NCBI GenBank assembly: GCA_049511415.1
Contig: JBEKYC010000078.1
Span: 1 to 64,000 of the forward strand
DNA from: Bog-159 sp049511415
GTDB lineage: Bacteria; Acidobacteriota; Terriglobia; Bryobacterales; Bryobacteraceae
Length of the DNA stretch: 64,000 nt
Direction of reading: 5' to 3'
Shown here: piece by piece, positions 24,736 to 33,193 of the stretch
Layout of the letters: each line of letters starts with the position of its first letter
How positions within the stretch are numbered: the first letter of the stretch is position 1
Made by a program: the position numbers and the translations under genes
Notes under the pieces: generated by a model
What the model was told of the DNA's origin: nothing
What the model saw: the letters and a program-made list of their open reading frames with translations, nothing else
The model's database searches: none

Positions 24736-26343
24736 TTAGTTCTCGCGGGACTGAAGTCCCGCGCGGGCTGAAGCCCGCCCTTCCGGGGTTAGCGGTGTCA
24801 GGCCGACACAGCAATGATAGATCTCAATGACGGGGGCGCGGGGGACCATGACTACTTTCATGAGTTCGTAGCGGGGTCCGCGGGCGCCGGCGCGGATGAT
24901 GGCGGTCTGCACGGGATCGCCGCCTTGCACGACGGCCCACTCTTCATGCAGGAAGAGATCCGGGCGGGTGACGGCGGCGGGCCAGTGCGGCCAATTGTTC
25001 CAGGTCAAGGTTTCGCGCAGGGGGATGCCGGCGGCGCGGAAGATACCGGTCATGTCGCCGAAGGTGGTGATGATGCCGGCGCCGGGATGGTAGCGCGGCG
25101 CGAGGTAACTGGCGGCTTCTTCGGTCCAGGCGCGGCGGGCGTCGGAGTTGACCTGGGATTCCTTCCAGGTGATCCAGGCATCGGGGCGCGGATGGAGCAG
25201 CCAGGGCGCGGCGGCGGCCAGAACGATGGCGGCGGCCGCGGCGCGGACGTAGCGGACGGGCGCGCGTGTGGCGAGCATGGCTGCGCCGAATGCCAGCGCC
25301 GGCAGGAGTGCCATGCCGTAGCGCGAGTTGTAGTAACTGTTGGGCCACAGGTCCGGCAGGAAGATGGGCGTGCTGCCGGAAGAGTGCATGCTCCAGATAT
25401 AGAAGACACCGGGCAACAGAAGCAGAAGCGCCGGCCAGACCGCGCGGCGTAGCGCCAGGCAGGCGGCTAACCCGACTGCGCCTATCCAGAACAGCGGCGC
25501 GCCGGCACACCAGCGCACCGCGCCTCTGTAATACAACCAGGCTTTGGCCCAGTTATGAATGCCGGGGTAATATGCGCCGGCTTGGATGGCTTTGGCGGAG
25601 TAAGGGCCGTTATAGAAATCCAGGACATTAGAGCAGCACCACCAGTTATGCGCCATCCAATAGAGCGGTCCCAAGGCAGCTATGGCGGCGAATAAGAGGG
25701 TTTTCAGAAGGCGATGGCGGCGGGCGGCGCAGACGAAGAACAGCGTTACAAACGGCAGGAGGAACCAACCGTCATAGCGGGTCAAAGTGCCGCAGAGGGC
25801 GGCAAGCGCCGCGCCGCAAACGGCGAGCCAGGATTGGGTATCGCGGAAGCGAACGGTGAAATAGAGCAGGGCCAGCAGGCAGGCCATAAACAACGGCTCG
25901 GTCATGGCGGTGGATTGCAGGTAGAGCGCGTTGGGATTGGTGGCGAAGAGCGCGGCGGCGGCGATCGCGGCCGGGCGGCTGGCGGAGACGCGAAATGCGG
26001 CGGCGTAGAGAAAGCATCCCGCCAGCACGAAGCTCGCGCCGGAGACGATGGAGGCAGCCAGAGCGGTGCGCCAGAGCGCGTCATAGCGGGCGAACAGCAT
26101 GATCAGGACGTGGGGCAGGGGCAGCCACACCGAGCCGATCTGGTCGTAACCCGGCGTGCGCGAATCCAGGATCTGGCGGGCGATATTCAGGTGGGCTTCG
26201 GCGTCGCCATAATACGCCAGCCACCCGTGGGAATAGAAGAACCAGATCCAGGCGGCGCTCCAGAGAGCGAGCAGCGCGGCTACGGCGGCGGTGTTAGAAA
26301 TCCGTACATGCTTTGAATTCGCGATACCGGTCCTCGACCTCAT
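24736..26343 (-). CDS. Multi-span membrane glycosyltransferase (PMT/GT39-like)
   Basis: The 535-residue product has about eleven hydrophobic segments. The first extramembrane loop, YYGDAEAHLNIARQILDSRTPGYDQIGSVWLPLPH, contains the acidic residues typical of lipid-phosphate-dependent glycosyltransferases of the GT39/ArnT type. Later loops include TAMTEPLFMACLL, LTRYDGWFLLPF and a C-terminal soluble part. The start overlaps the pfkB-family gene by 50 bases. The last 15 codons are encoded by a pair of GC-rich hairpin repeats (24745-24778). Donor and acceptor are unknown. Confidence 0.85.
   Translation of the reverse strand: MRSRTGIANSKHVRISNTAAVAALLALWSAAWIWFFYSHGWLAYYGDAEAHLNIARQILDSRTPGYDQIGSVWLPLPHVLIMLFARYDALWRTALAASIVSGASFVLAGCFLYAAAFRVSASRPAAIAAAALFATNPNALYLQSTAMTEPLFMACLLALLYFTVRFRDTQSWLAVCGAALAALCGTLTRYDGWFLLPFVTLFFVCAARRHRLLKTLLFAAIAALGPLYWMAHNWWCCSNVLDFYNGPYSAKAIQAGAYYPGIHNWAKAWLYYRGAVRWCAGAPLFWIGAVGLAACLALRRAVWPALLLLLPGVFYIWSMHSSGSTPIFLPDLWPNSYYNSRYGMALLPALAFGAAMLATRAPVRYVRAAAAAIVLAAAAPWLLHPRPDAWITWKESQVNSDARRAWTEEAASYLAPRYHPGAGIITTFGDMTGIFRAAGIPLRETLTWNNWPHWPAAVTRPDLFLHEEWAVVQGGDPVQTAIIRAGARGPRYELMKVVMVPRAPVIEIYHCCVGLTPLTPEGRASARAGLQSREN
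24745..24778. repeat. Two adjacent GC hairpins of an interspersed-repeat type
   Basis: GCGGGACTGAAGTCCCGC (24745-24762) is directly followed by GCGGGCTGAAGCCCGC (24763-24778). Both are self-complementary around CTGAAG. I recall similar units being dispersed in Acidobacteria. Here they fall at the very end of the glycosyltransferase frame, encoding its last residues, and may act as a transcript-end structure. Confidence 0.7.
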
Positions 26344-27193
26344 CCCTGGTCAGCGTGCGGAAGCGGTCCACGCCGAACTTCTCACAACAAAAACTCCCCA
26401 TTACGGAGCCGTAGATCACGGCGCGGCGCAGGTCTTCGATACCGGCTGTGCCGCGCTCGGCGAGATAGCCGATGAATCCGCCGGCGAAGCAATCGCCCGC
26501 GCCGGTGGGATCGAAGACATCTTCGAGCAGATAGCCGGGAGCGATGAAATGGCAGCCGCCGGAAAACAGGATTGCGCCATACTCACCGCGCTTCACGACG
26601 AGTGTGCGCGGTCCCATGTCCATCACCTTAGCGGCGGCGCGGCGCAAGTTATTCTCACCGGAAAGCATGCGCGCCTCGCTATCGTTGATGAGCAGGAAAT
26701 CCCACCCGCGAAGGGTTTCGAGCAGTTCGGAACGATAGTCGCGAATCCAATAATTCATGGTGTCGCCGCCGGTGAGGCGCAGGCCGTTCATTTGTACGCG
26801 GACATCGCGCTGCAAGGCGGGCTGTATGTTACCCAGCATCAGATAATGCGCAGAGAGATAAGACGGCGGCAGCTTGGGCGCAAAACCCGCAAAGACATTC
26901 AGATCGGTGCGCAGGGTTTCGCGGTCGTTCATGTCGGCGGAGTAGCGGCCTTCCCAGAAGAAGGTTTTGCCGGGCACTCTTTCCAGGCCTTCCAGGTCGA
27001 TGCCTTTGGAGGAGAGCAGATCGGCATCCTCGGCGGCGAAATCATCGCCCACGACGGCCACGATTTTTACAGGAGTAAAATAGCCGGCGGACAAAGCGAT
27101 ATAAGTGGCAGCGCCGCCTAACATGCGGTCGACCTTGCCATGCGGCGTTTCGACACCGTCGTACGCCACCGATCCTACTACGACGAGAGACAT
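26294..27193 (-). CDS. PfkB-family carbohydrate/nucleoside kinase
   Basis: The 299-residue product is a ribokinase-fold sugar kinase. The N-terminus reads MSLVVVGSVAYDGVETPHG with GGAATYIAL (substrate-binding glycines). The C-terminal PfkB signature DVFDPTGAGDCFAGGFIGYL contains the catalytic Asp in GAGD and the anion hole. A middle stretch (MNYWIRDYRSELLETLRGWDFLLINDSEARMLSG) resembles Acidobacterial adenosine/sugar kinases. The substrate is not decidable. The downstream glycosyltransferase overlaps it, indicating one operon. Confidence 0.92.
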   Translation of the reverse strand: MSLVVVGSVAYDGVETPHGKVDRMLGGAATYIALSAGYFTPVKIVAVVGDDFAAEDADLLSSKGIDLEGLERVPGKTFFWEGRYSADMNDRETLRTDLNVFAGFAPKLPPSYLSAHYLMLGNIQPALQRDVRVQMNGLRLTGGDTMNYWIRDYRSELLETLRGWDFLLINDSEARMLSGENNLRRAAAKVMDMGPRTLVVKRGEYGAILFSGGCHFIAPGYLLEDVFDPTGAGDCFAGGFIGYLAERGTAGIEDLRRAVIYGSVMGSFCCEKFGVDRFRTLTRDEVEDRYREFKACTDF

Positions 27194-27255
27194 CGTTTGA
27201 TTGTAACAGGCGCGGGGCGCGTTCCCGAAGTGGTGACGGAGAATCCCGGAGAGGC

Positions 27256-27282
27256 TTGACAGTTAGTGCATTGGAGTATAAT
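27256..27282 (+). promoter_or_regulatory. TTGACA/TATAAT promoter for leaderless mRNA
   Basis: TTGACA at 27256-27261 and TATAAT at 27277-27282 match both consensus hexamers exactly, with a short 15-bp spacer. The -10 box ends six bases before the ATG at 27289, so the transcript would start at the initiation codon. Confidence 0.65.
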
Positions 27283-27288
27283 CAGGCC

Positions 27289-27759
27289 ATGCCACGACCT
27301 CACAAAGAAGATCCAGAAATTCTACGTGCTGCCTTACTGGGCTACCAGCACTCACTCGAAGTTATCGACCAACGTATCGCGGACTTGCGCGGCCAGGTAG
27401 GTGGACAACCGGCGGCGCGGGCGGCCGGCGGGGGCGCAAGCGGCGGAACCAAGCGGGTTCTCAGTCCGGCGGCGCGGCGGCGCATCGGATTGGCGCAGAA
27501 GAAGCGATGGGCGGCTTATAAGAAAGAACATGCCAAGCCGGCGGCTAAGGCTCCCAAGCGCCAAATCAGCGCGGAGGGACGGGCGCGGATCATAGCGGCG
27601 ACGAAGAAGCGCTGGGCGGCGTTCCGGAAGGCGCAGGCGATTGCCAAGGCTCCCGCCAAGCCCGCTGTTAAGAAAGCTGCTCCCAAGAAAGCTCCTAAGA
27701 AGGCGGCGGTTGCGGCTGCTCCCGCGGCGGTGGCGGTCGCGGCTCCATTGGAGGGCTAA
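27289..27759 (+). CDS. Lys/Ala-rich histone H1-like protein with duplicated basic motif
   Basis: The ATG at 27289 gives 156 residues. Residues 1-40 are a helical region (EILRAALLGYQHSLEVIDQRIADL). Two copies of a basic motif follow: SPAARRRIGLAQKKRWAAYKK and SAEGRARIIAATKKRWAAFRK. The tail is Lys/Ala/Pro-rich (KPAVKKAAPKKAPKKA) like bacterial histone H1 homologues. The R-I-x-x-A-x-K-K-R-W-A-A motif recurs in small Acidobacterial and planctomycete proteins and probably binds DNA; this is inference from charge and pattern. The promoter is strong and leaderless. Confidence 0.75.
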   Translation: MPRPHKEDPEILRAALLGYQHSLEVIDQRIADLRGQVGGQPAARAAGGGASGGTKRVLSPAARRRIGLAQKKRWAAYKKEHAKPAAKAPKRQISAEGRARIIAATKKRWAAFRKAQAIAKAPAKPAVKKAAPKKAPKKAAVAAAPAAVAVAAPLEG

Positions 27760-27789
27760 AGCCTACCCCACGGAATTGCCTGCCGCAAA

Positions 27790-28863
27790 TTACTTTGGTA
27801 AATATTGGGCTCGGCTGGCTGGGGTTGACGGTATGACTAAGTTGGATGATAGCGAGTGATTTAGTAACTGGATTTCGTCGGCGGGCGCGGCGAGGGGCAG
27901 AGATACCTGGCCACCCTGGGCGGCCGAGCGGCAGAATGCCATCATGATTTCGAAGCCGGGGTAAGCGATGTCGAAGCTACAGGGATGGACGCGGGCGGGA
28001 TCATCCAGCCAATCGGCCATTTCCTGTATGTAGGGCGGCATGTCGTGGTCGTAATCCATGCAGCCGCCGCCGGAGGAAGCGCCCTGGCTGGTGACGGCGC
28101 GCCATCCGCCACCGGTGAGGACTTCGGCGAAACCATGCGGGCCTTGGGCGCCGATACGGCATTTGCGCCACCAATAGTCCACTTCGGTGACATCGGGCGC
28201 GCCGGCGCCGCATTCGATGACGCCATGCACGCCGTTGGCGAAGTGCACGAAACCGGCGATGTAATCGGGCGAGGGATGCAGATCGGCGAGCTTGCCGCGG
28301 CCGGCAGCCTGCGCCATGACCCACTCGGCGGGCGCGCCGTCGTTGAACCAGCGGATATATTCGATGAGGTGCGAGAGCATGTGCATCATCCATCCACTGG
28401 CGGTGGCGTAGACGGTGTGGACGCGGCCTAAAGCGCCGGAAGCGACGATCTCTTTCACCTTCCGATAATGCTCGCCGTAGCGATGCTGGTGGCTGACCAC
28501 GGCTTTGACACCGCTCGCCTGGAGCATGCGGCGGATCTCAAAACCCTCGGCGCTGGTGAGGGCGACGGGTTTCTCCATGGCGATGAGCTGCGCGCCGCTA
28601 TCGATGCCGGCATGGATGAGTGGCGTGCGCAGGTTGGGGAGCGTGCAGAAGCAGAAGACATCCGGCCGGGCGGCCTGGGCCACTTCGCGCGCGTCCGTAC
28701 CTTTCAGGGTGACGCCGAGTTTCGTGGCGGCGGCATCCAGGCGGGCGGGATCGATATCGCAGAGTCCCACGACTTCGAAGCGCGGATTGCGCTGGAAGGC
28801 GAGCGCATGATGCATGCCGCGCTTTCCCATGCCGACTACGACGACGCGATATTTATCCTTCAT
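27790..28863 (-). CDS. Gfo/Idh/MocA-family oxidoreductase
   Basis: The ATG at 28863 overlaps the stop of the upstream aminotransferase by four bases (ATGA). The 357-residue product has an N-terminal Rossmann fold (RVVVVGMGKRGMHHA) and the EKP motif (LIAMEKPVALTSAEG) with the catalytic lysine. The C-terminal alpha/beta domain contains GWMMHMLSHLIEYIRWF. NAD(P)-dependent oxidation of a sugar or inositol derivative is the family role. Coupling to a DegT aminotransferase suggests synthesis of an amino or keto sugar; this is inferred. Confidence 0.92.
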   Translation of the reverse strand: MKDKYRVVVVGMGKRGMHHALAFQRNPRFEVVGLCDIDPARLDAAATKLGVTLKGTDAREVAQAARPDVFCFCTLPNLRTPLIHAGIDSGAQLIAMEKPVALTSAEGFEIRRMLQASGVKAVVSHQHRYGEHYRKVKEIVASGALGRVHTVYATASGWMMHMLSHLIEYIRWFNDGAPAEWVMAQAAGRGKLADLHPSPDYIAGFVHFANGVHGVIECGAGAPDVTEVDYWWRKCRIGAQGPHGFAEVLTGGGWRAVTSQGASSGGGCMDYDHDMPPYIQEMADWLDDPARVHPCSFDIAYPGFEIMMAFCRSAAQGGQVSLPLAAPADEIQLLNHSLSSNLVIPSTPASRAQYLPK

Positions 28864-29981
28864 ACGGTGCGATCCCAGGCGAGCGTTTTCTCGATGACGT
28901 AGTCGACTTCTTCGGCGGTGAGCTCCGGGAACATGGGCAGCGAGACGCAGCAGGCGGCATTGCGCTCGGAATTGGGGATGGGACCGGCGATGCGGGCCTG
29001 CTTGCCCCAGGGGTAGCCTTCCTGCTGGTGGATGGCGATGGGGTAGTGGCACTTGGCATCGATGCCGTTCCGGTTGAGGTAGGCGAGCAACTCGTCGCGA
29101 TGGCGCGGTGCGCGGGTTTCGATGACATACAAGTGGTAGATGTGGCGATAGCCGGGCTTCTCATACGGCAGCGTGAAGTGCTGCGCATCCTTCAGGCAGG
29201 CGGAATAACGGGCGGACCACTGGCGGCGCAGATCGTTCCAGGCGTCGATCATTTTGAGCTTGGCGCTGAGGACCGCGGCGTGGATATCGTCGAGACGGGA
29301 ATTGAATCCCATGCTGTGGCAGGAGCGCTTTTCGGAGCCGTGATTGCGCAGGCGGCGGATGGTGCGGTCGATATCGGCGCGGTTGGTGACCACGGCGCCG
29401 CCATCGCCGAAGGTGCCGAGATTCTTCTGGATGATGAAGCTGGTGCAGACGGCATCGCTCAACTCGCCGATGCGGAAGCCGTCGCCACGCGCGCCGATGC
29501 CCTGGGCGTTGTCTTCGACGACCAGCAGGTGGTGCTTATCGGCGATCTGGCGGATGGCGCGCATGTCGGCGCACTGGCCGTAGAGATGGACGGGCACGAG
29601 GGCCTTGGTGCGCGGGGTGATGGCGGCTTCGATGCAAGAAGGATCGATGCAGTTGGTGCGCGGGTCGGAATCGACGAACACGGCGGTAGCGTTGGCGACC
29701 CAGATGGCTTCAGCGGTGGCGAAGAAAGTGTTGGTGGTGGTGATGCACTCGTCGCCGGGGCCGATGCCGAGAGCCATGAAGGTGAGCCAGAGGGCATCGG
29801 TGCCGTTGCCCACGCCTATGACATGTTGCATGCCGTGATAGGTGGCGAACTCCCGCTCAAAGCGCTGCAGCACGGGTCCCATGACGAAGTTGCCGCTTTC
29901 GAGGACTTCGCGGATATTGGCATCGATCTGGGCTTTGATGGCGTGATACTGCTTGACGTGGCCGTAAAAAGGAACCTGCAT
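28860..29981 (-). CDS. DegT/DnrJ/EryC1/StrS-family sugar aminotransferase
   Basis: The 373-residue product shows the fold-type I features of PLP sugar aminotransferases. It begins MQVPFYGHVKQYHAIKAQID. ESGNFVMGPVLQRFEREFA and GVGNGTDALWLTFMALGIGPGDE precede TNTFFATAEAI, VPVHLYGQ and VVEDNAQGIGA. The PLP lysine is in TSFIIQKNLGTFGDGG. These enzymes transaminate nucleotide-linked keto sugars. It is translationally coupled to the Gfo/Idh/MocA gene. No nucleotidyltransferase or O-antigen cluster is adjacent. Confidence 0.93.
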   Translation of the reverse strand: MQVPFYGHVKQYHAIKAQIDANIREVLESGNFVMGPVLQRFEREFATYHGMQHVIGVGNGTDALWLTFMALGIGPGDECITTTNTFFATAEAIWVANATAVFVDSDPRTNCIDPSCIEAAITPRTKALVPVHLYGQCADMRAIRQIADKHHLLVVEDNAQGIGARGDGFRIGELSDAVCTSFIIQKNLGTFGDGGAVVTNRADIDRTIRRLRNHGSEKRSCHSMGFNSRLDDIHAAVLSAKLKMIDAWNDLRRQWSARYSACLKDAQHFTLPYEKPGYRHIYHLYVIETRAPRHRDELLAYLNRNGIDAKCHYPIAIHQQEGYPWGKQARIAGPIPNSERNAACCVSLPMFPELTAEEVDYVIEKTLAWDRTV

Positions 29982-30020
29982 GGCCGTATGGTAGCTCGCT
30001 TCGGCGGGCGATGGCAGGTT

Positions 30021-30587
30021 TCAGGCAGCGGGAAGCTTGCCGAGGCAACAACGCTTGAATTTGATGCCGCTGCCGCAGGGGCAAAGGTCGTTGCGTCCGG
30101 GTTTGGGGGCGGCGGGGGTGGCTGAGTGGGCGCGAGCGGGCGGCTTGAATTCGGGCGGGGCGAACTCGGCTTGTGCGTTTTTGTGCACGAAGTGCACAAT
30201 TTCGGGCGCGGGGGGCGCGGCAGGGGCAGGCGGGACGGACGGCTGGGCAAGCTCCTCGGGTTCCGGCAGTACGTAACGGGCGGCCCTATCGAACAGGGCA
30301 GTGGCGGCGCGGAGGCGGACGAAGGGCGAGGACTTGGGATCTTCCAGGAGCTTGAGGAGTTCGGCGACGGCTCGGTACATGAGGGGATGGGCCGCGTCAA
30401 AGAGGAGGAGGTCGCGGGTGTGGCGGGCTTTGCGGAGGGCGGCCTGGAAGGTTTCGGTATGGATCCAGTTGGCGACGGTGTTGCGGTGCACGCCGGCTTC
30501 GCGGGCGGCGGCGGTGGCCGTGGCGCCGGCGGCGATCCGGTCGAGGACGTTTAGCTGGATGGGGGTAAGGGCGTATGGTTCGGGCAT
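30021..30587 (-). CDS. HTH and SEC-C zinc-motif protein
   Basis: The 188-residue product begins with a helix-turn-helix (LNVLDRIAAGATATAAAREAGVHRNTVANWI) like that of phage terminase small subunits or Trp-repressor-like proteins. A helical middle and a Pro/Ala-rich linker follow. It ends with a perfect SEC-C zinc motif (GRNDLCPCGSGIKFKRCC), as in the SecA tail. Such proteins are widespread in Acidobacteria; DNA binding is likely from the HTH. No prophage genes surround it. It is monocistronic. Confidence 0.8.
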   Translation of the reverse strand: MPEPYALTPIQLNVLDRIAAGATATAAAREAGVHRNTVANWIHTETFQAALRKARHTRDLLLFDAAHPLMYRAVAELLKLLEDPKSSPFVRLRAATALFDRAARYVLPEPEELAQPSVPPAPAAPPAPEIVHFVHKNAQAEFAPPEFKPPARAHSATPAAPKPGRNDLCPCGSGIKFKRCCLGKLPAA

Positions 30588-30717
30588 GGCTTATCCTTTC
30601 AATGCCAGCGGAACATGGCGGCGGGCGGCGGGATGGGGAGGAGGGCGGGATGTGATTGGGGGGATGGGGAAGAAATATTTTTTGGAAGTGTGACTGAAGT
30701 GATAAGATTTCTACCGT

Positions 30718-31716
30718 ATGCATGATAATCCTCCACGACGCGAAATACTGGGCGCGCTGATCGGCGCGTCGGTCTTGTCAGGTTTACCCGCGGCGGCGGG
30801 CGAAACGGCGCACAACGGCGTGCCGTATCGCACATTGGGGCGGACGGGTGAGCGGGTTTCGGCCATCGGGCTGGGCGGCTATCACATGGCTGTGCCGGCG
30901 GACGAGGCGGACGGCATCAAGCTGGTGCGCACGGCGGTGGACGAAGGCATCAACTTTCTGGACAATTGCTGGGACTATCACGACGGCAAGAGCGAAGTGT
31001 GGATGGGGAAGGCGCTGCGGGACGGGTACCGGCAGAAGGTATTCCTGATGACCAAGTTCGACGGGCGGACGCGGGAGTCCACGGCCAAGCAGATCGACGA
31101 ATCGCTCACGCGGCTGCAGACGGACCATGTAGACCTGATGCAATATCACGAGAACATCCGCATGGAAGATCCGGACCGGTTTTTTGCGGCGGACGGGCCG
31201 GTGGAGGCGCTGGTGGCGGCGAAGAAGGCGGGCAAGATCCGATACATAGGGTTCACGGGGCACAAGGATCCGGCGGTACACCTGCGGATGCTGGAGGTGG
31301 CGGGGCAGCACGGATTCCATTTCGACGCGGCGCAGATGCCGCTGAACCTGCTGGACGCGCACTTCCGGAGCTTCGCGAAGCTGGTGGTGCCGAAGCTGGT
31401 GGAGCAGGGCGTGGGGGTGCTGGGGATGAAGCCGATGGCGTTCGGGAACCTGCCGCAGAAGGGGCTGGCGACGGGGATCGAGTGCCTGCATTACGCGATG
31501 AACCTGCCGACGTCGGTGGTGATCACGGGATGCGACACGATGGAGCGGCTGCGGCAGGCGTTGGAGGCGGCGCGCACGTTTCGTCCCTTGAGCGAGGGGC
31601 AGTTGGCGGGGCTGCTGGGGAAGACGCGGGAGGCGGCGTTGAGCGGGAAGCTGGAGCCGTTCAAGACTACGGCGCAGTTTGACGGGACGGCGCTGAATCC
31701 GGGGTGGATGGGGTAG
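30718..31716 (+). CDS. Tat-exported aldo/keto reductase
   Basis: The 332-residue product starts MHDNPPRREILGALIGASVLS, a twin-arginine-type leader. The AKR barrel begins VPYRTLGRTGERVSAIGLGGYHM. The catalytic residues are recognisable: Asp and Tyr in NFLDNCWDYHDGKSE, Lys in VFLMTKFDGR and His in DLMQYHENIR. NAD(P)-dependent carbonyl reduction is the family reaction. Many Acidobacterial members carry a Tat leader, which would place a cofactor-binding enzyme outside the cytoplasm. The gene faces the converging lipoprotein remnant. Confidence 0.92.
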   Translation: MHDNPPRREILGALIGASVLSGLPAAAGETAHNGVPYRTLGRTGERVSAIGLGGYHMAVPADEADGIKLVRTAVDEGINFLDNCWDYHDGKSEVWMGKALRDGYRQKVFLMTKFDGRTRESTAKQIDESLTRLQTDHVDLMQYHENIRMEDPDRFFAADGPVEALVAAKKAGKIRYIGFTGHKDPAVHLRMLEVAGQHGFHFDAAQMPLNLLDAHFRSFAKLVVPKLVEQGVGVLGMKPMAFGNLPQKGLATGIECLHYAMNLPTSVVITGCDTMERLRQALEAARTFRPLSEGQLAGLLGKTREAALSGKLEPFKTTAQFDGTALNPGWMG

Positions 31717-31719
31717 GGC

Positions 31720-32182
31720 GAGGCGTTTGAGGCATGTGATGCTGCCATGCATGGCGAGGCTCGTGGCGTTAGAGGAGATGGCAAGCTGTTGTGCGAACCA
31801 CCCCTTGTATGTGCAGACCGTGACTGACTTCAAGTCGTTGGTAAAGCGGACCTCGGGCTGCCCGCCTTTTCCAAATGAATCCGGGAGCGAGCTTTCGGGT
31901 ATCCAGGCAAGCCACGCGCCGTCCGGGGCGACTGAGAAGAGGTTTGGGGGGCACGGGGAGGCTGGGATCTCGAGGAGCCCGGCGTCCCCGCCGGTGACCG
32001 TCAGTGCCCCCGGCACCAACCAGTTACTGGGATCAAGGCGTAAGCGCGCTCCGACAATTACGAAGTTGCCGCTTCTCGCAAATCGAGCCTAGCCGCGCGA
32101 GTGTCCGGGCGTCGGGCTGCGAGCACCCAGCCGCGCCGACAGCGCTGGTTAGCGTAAGCCGGGCTAATTGTCTACGTGTCAT
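31720..32182 (-). pseudogene. Frameshifted Tat-lipoprotein gene remnant
   Basis: The ATG at 32182 encodes MTRRQLARLTLTSAVGAAGCSQPD, a twin-arginine lipoprotein leader with a lipobox-like GAAGC. This frame then stops soon after 32040. A second frame, open from about 32090, carries on as a protein-like sequence (ARSGNFVIVGARLRLDPSNW, FSVAPDGAWLAWIPESSL, EVRFTNDLKSVTVCTYKG). It runs out of sense near 31720, where it meets the aldo/keto reductase gene. A small indel near 32090 and a missing 3' end explain the pattern. The propeller-like VAPDGAWLAW suggests a former surface protein. Confidence 0.5.
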
Positions 32183-32252
32183 GTCTGGTGGCGCTGTTGC
32201 TCGCGGCCCTCTGGGTGGTGTCGTGCTGGCATGTGGCCGCCTCTCCTTTACA

Positions 32253-32339
32253 TTACATGAGGCCCAAGGCAGCCAGGCATACAGCCAGTACGGCTCCGGC
32301 GAATCGCCACACGCGGCGGGTTGTGTTTGGGACAGGCAT
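32253..32339 (-). CDS. Possible 28-residue single-span peptide
   Basis: ATG at 32339, preceded by GGGGAGA, opens a 28-codon frame encoding a basic N-terminus and one hydrophobic segment (WRFAGAVLAVCLAALG). It lies between the broken nucleotidyltransferase and the broken lipoprotein gene on the same strand. It may be a genuine small membrane peptide or chance. Confidence 0.25.
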   Translation of the reverse strand: MPVPNTTRRVWRFAGAVLAVCLAALGLM

Positions 32340-32367
32340 GCTCTTAATCTCCCCGTGGGGCGGCCCC

Positions 32368-33193
32368 TTAGCCCTTTCTATAATTTGGGCGGGTTCTATA
32401 GTGTTCCAGCATGGCAGCGGAGATTTCCGCGCTTGTCGGCCACTGGCCACGCCGTTGTCCAGCGTGGGTTTGATAGTCCTCCAGGCGCTCGGGATCGGGC
32501 TGGACGGCGTGACCCTCCTTCAGGAACAAGAGGCCGACTTTGTCCGTAGGGATACGCGTGACGAAGGCTTCGGCTTCAGCGAGAATCTCCCGCAGGCGTG
32601 TCATGGTTGCGGCGGGATCAATCGGCGGATCGCCGGCAACGCGCCGAAAGTCGGCAGCGGTATAACGGGCCGTGCGCCGAATTTCGTTGATGACCCCTTC
32701 GGGAGTGAATCCCAGGGTCTTGCCTACCGACGCGCACACCACCGCGCCAAGCGGCAAAATCCGCTCGTGGATCGTCACCAGATCCACCACATCGCGCGGC
32801 TCGCGGCGCCCGTAGGCCGCGGCAACTTTGTTTGTGGCAAGGTCCACCGGGTGCAGAACATAACCGAACAACTCGTCGCGGATCGTGGGGAAAAAGCGGA
32901 AGTCGCTATCCACAACCCATTCCAACTTGGTTGTCTCGCCGCCGCGCTCGACCAAGACCGTGTAAATGAGCGGGCTGCGCCGGAGCCATTGCAAGGCGTA
33001 ACCGTGCTCCTGGAGGAATGCGGCGTCCCGTTCAGCCGCTTGCAAAACCCGTTCTTCGCGATCATGGAAAACGTCAACCCGAGAAGCGGGCCGCGTTGCG
33101 GTTCAACGGCGTACTTCCCGCCACGTAACTTTCAGGGTCGCGGTGCGCGGCAAGAAGCCCGAGAATGTCGCTTTGAATCTTAGAGAGCGGCAC
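32368..33193 (-). pseudogene. Frameshifted AbiEii-like nucleotidyltransferase
   Basis: The GTG at 33193 begins VPLSKIQSDILGLLAAHRDPESYVAGSTPLNRNAARFS, the N-terminus of a nucleotidyltransferase with a GSTPLNR-type substrate loop. This frame hits TGA near 33076. The next frame continues without a gap in sense, VDVFHDREERVLQAAERDAAFLQEHGY. It then runs to a normal end at 32368 (LATNKVAAAYGRREPRDVVDL is the AbiEii-type core). A single missing base or codon fragment near 33077-33080 accounts for it. The family includes the enzymes of AbiE-type toxin-antitoxin systems. The small gene upstream overlaps its start. Confidence 0.75.

Noticed and set aside
29028..30125. 365-codon plus-strand frame
   Set aside because: Antisense to the DegT aminotransferase with Gly/Ala/Val/Asp-rich composition and no recognisable domain.
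30021..30587. Prophage terminase small subunit
   Set aside because: The HTH is similar, but the SEC-C tail and the lack of any phage gene nearby argue against a prophage.
32176..33183. 335-codon plus-strand frame
   Set aside because: Antisense to the broken nucleotidyltransferase, whose motifs are clear on the minus strand.
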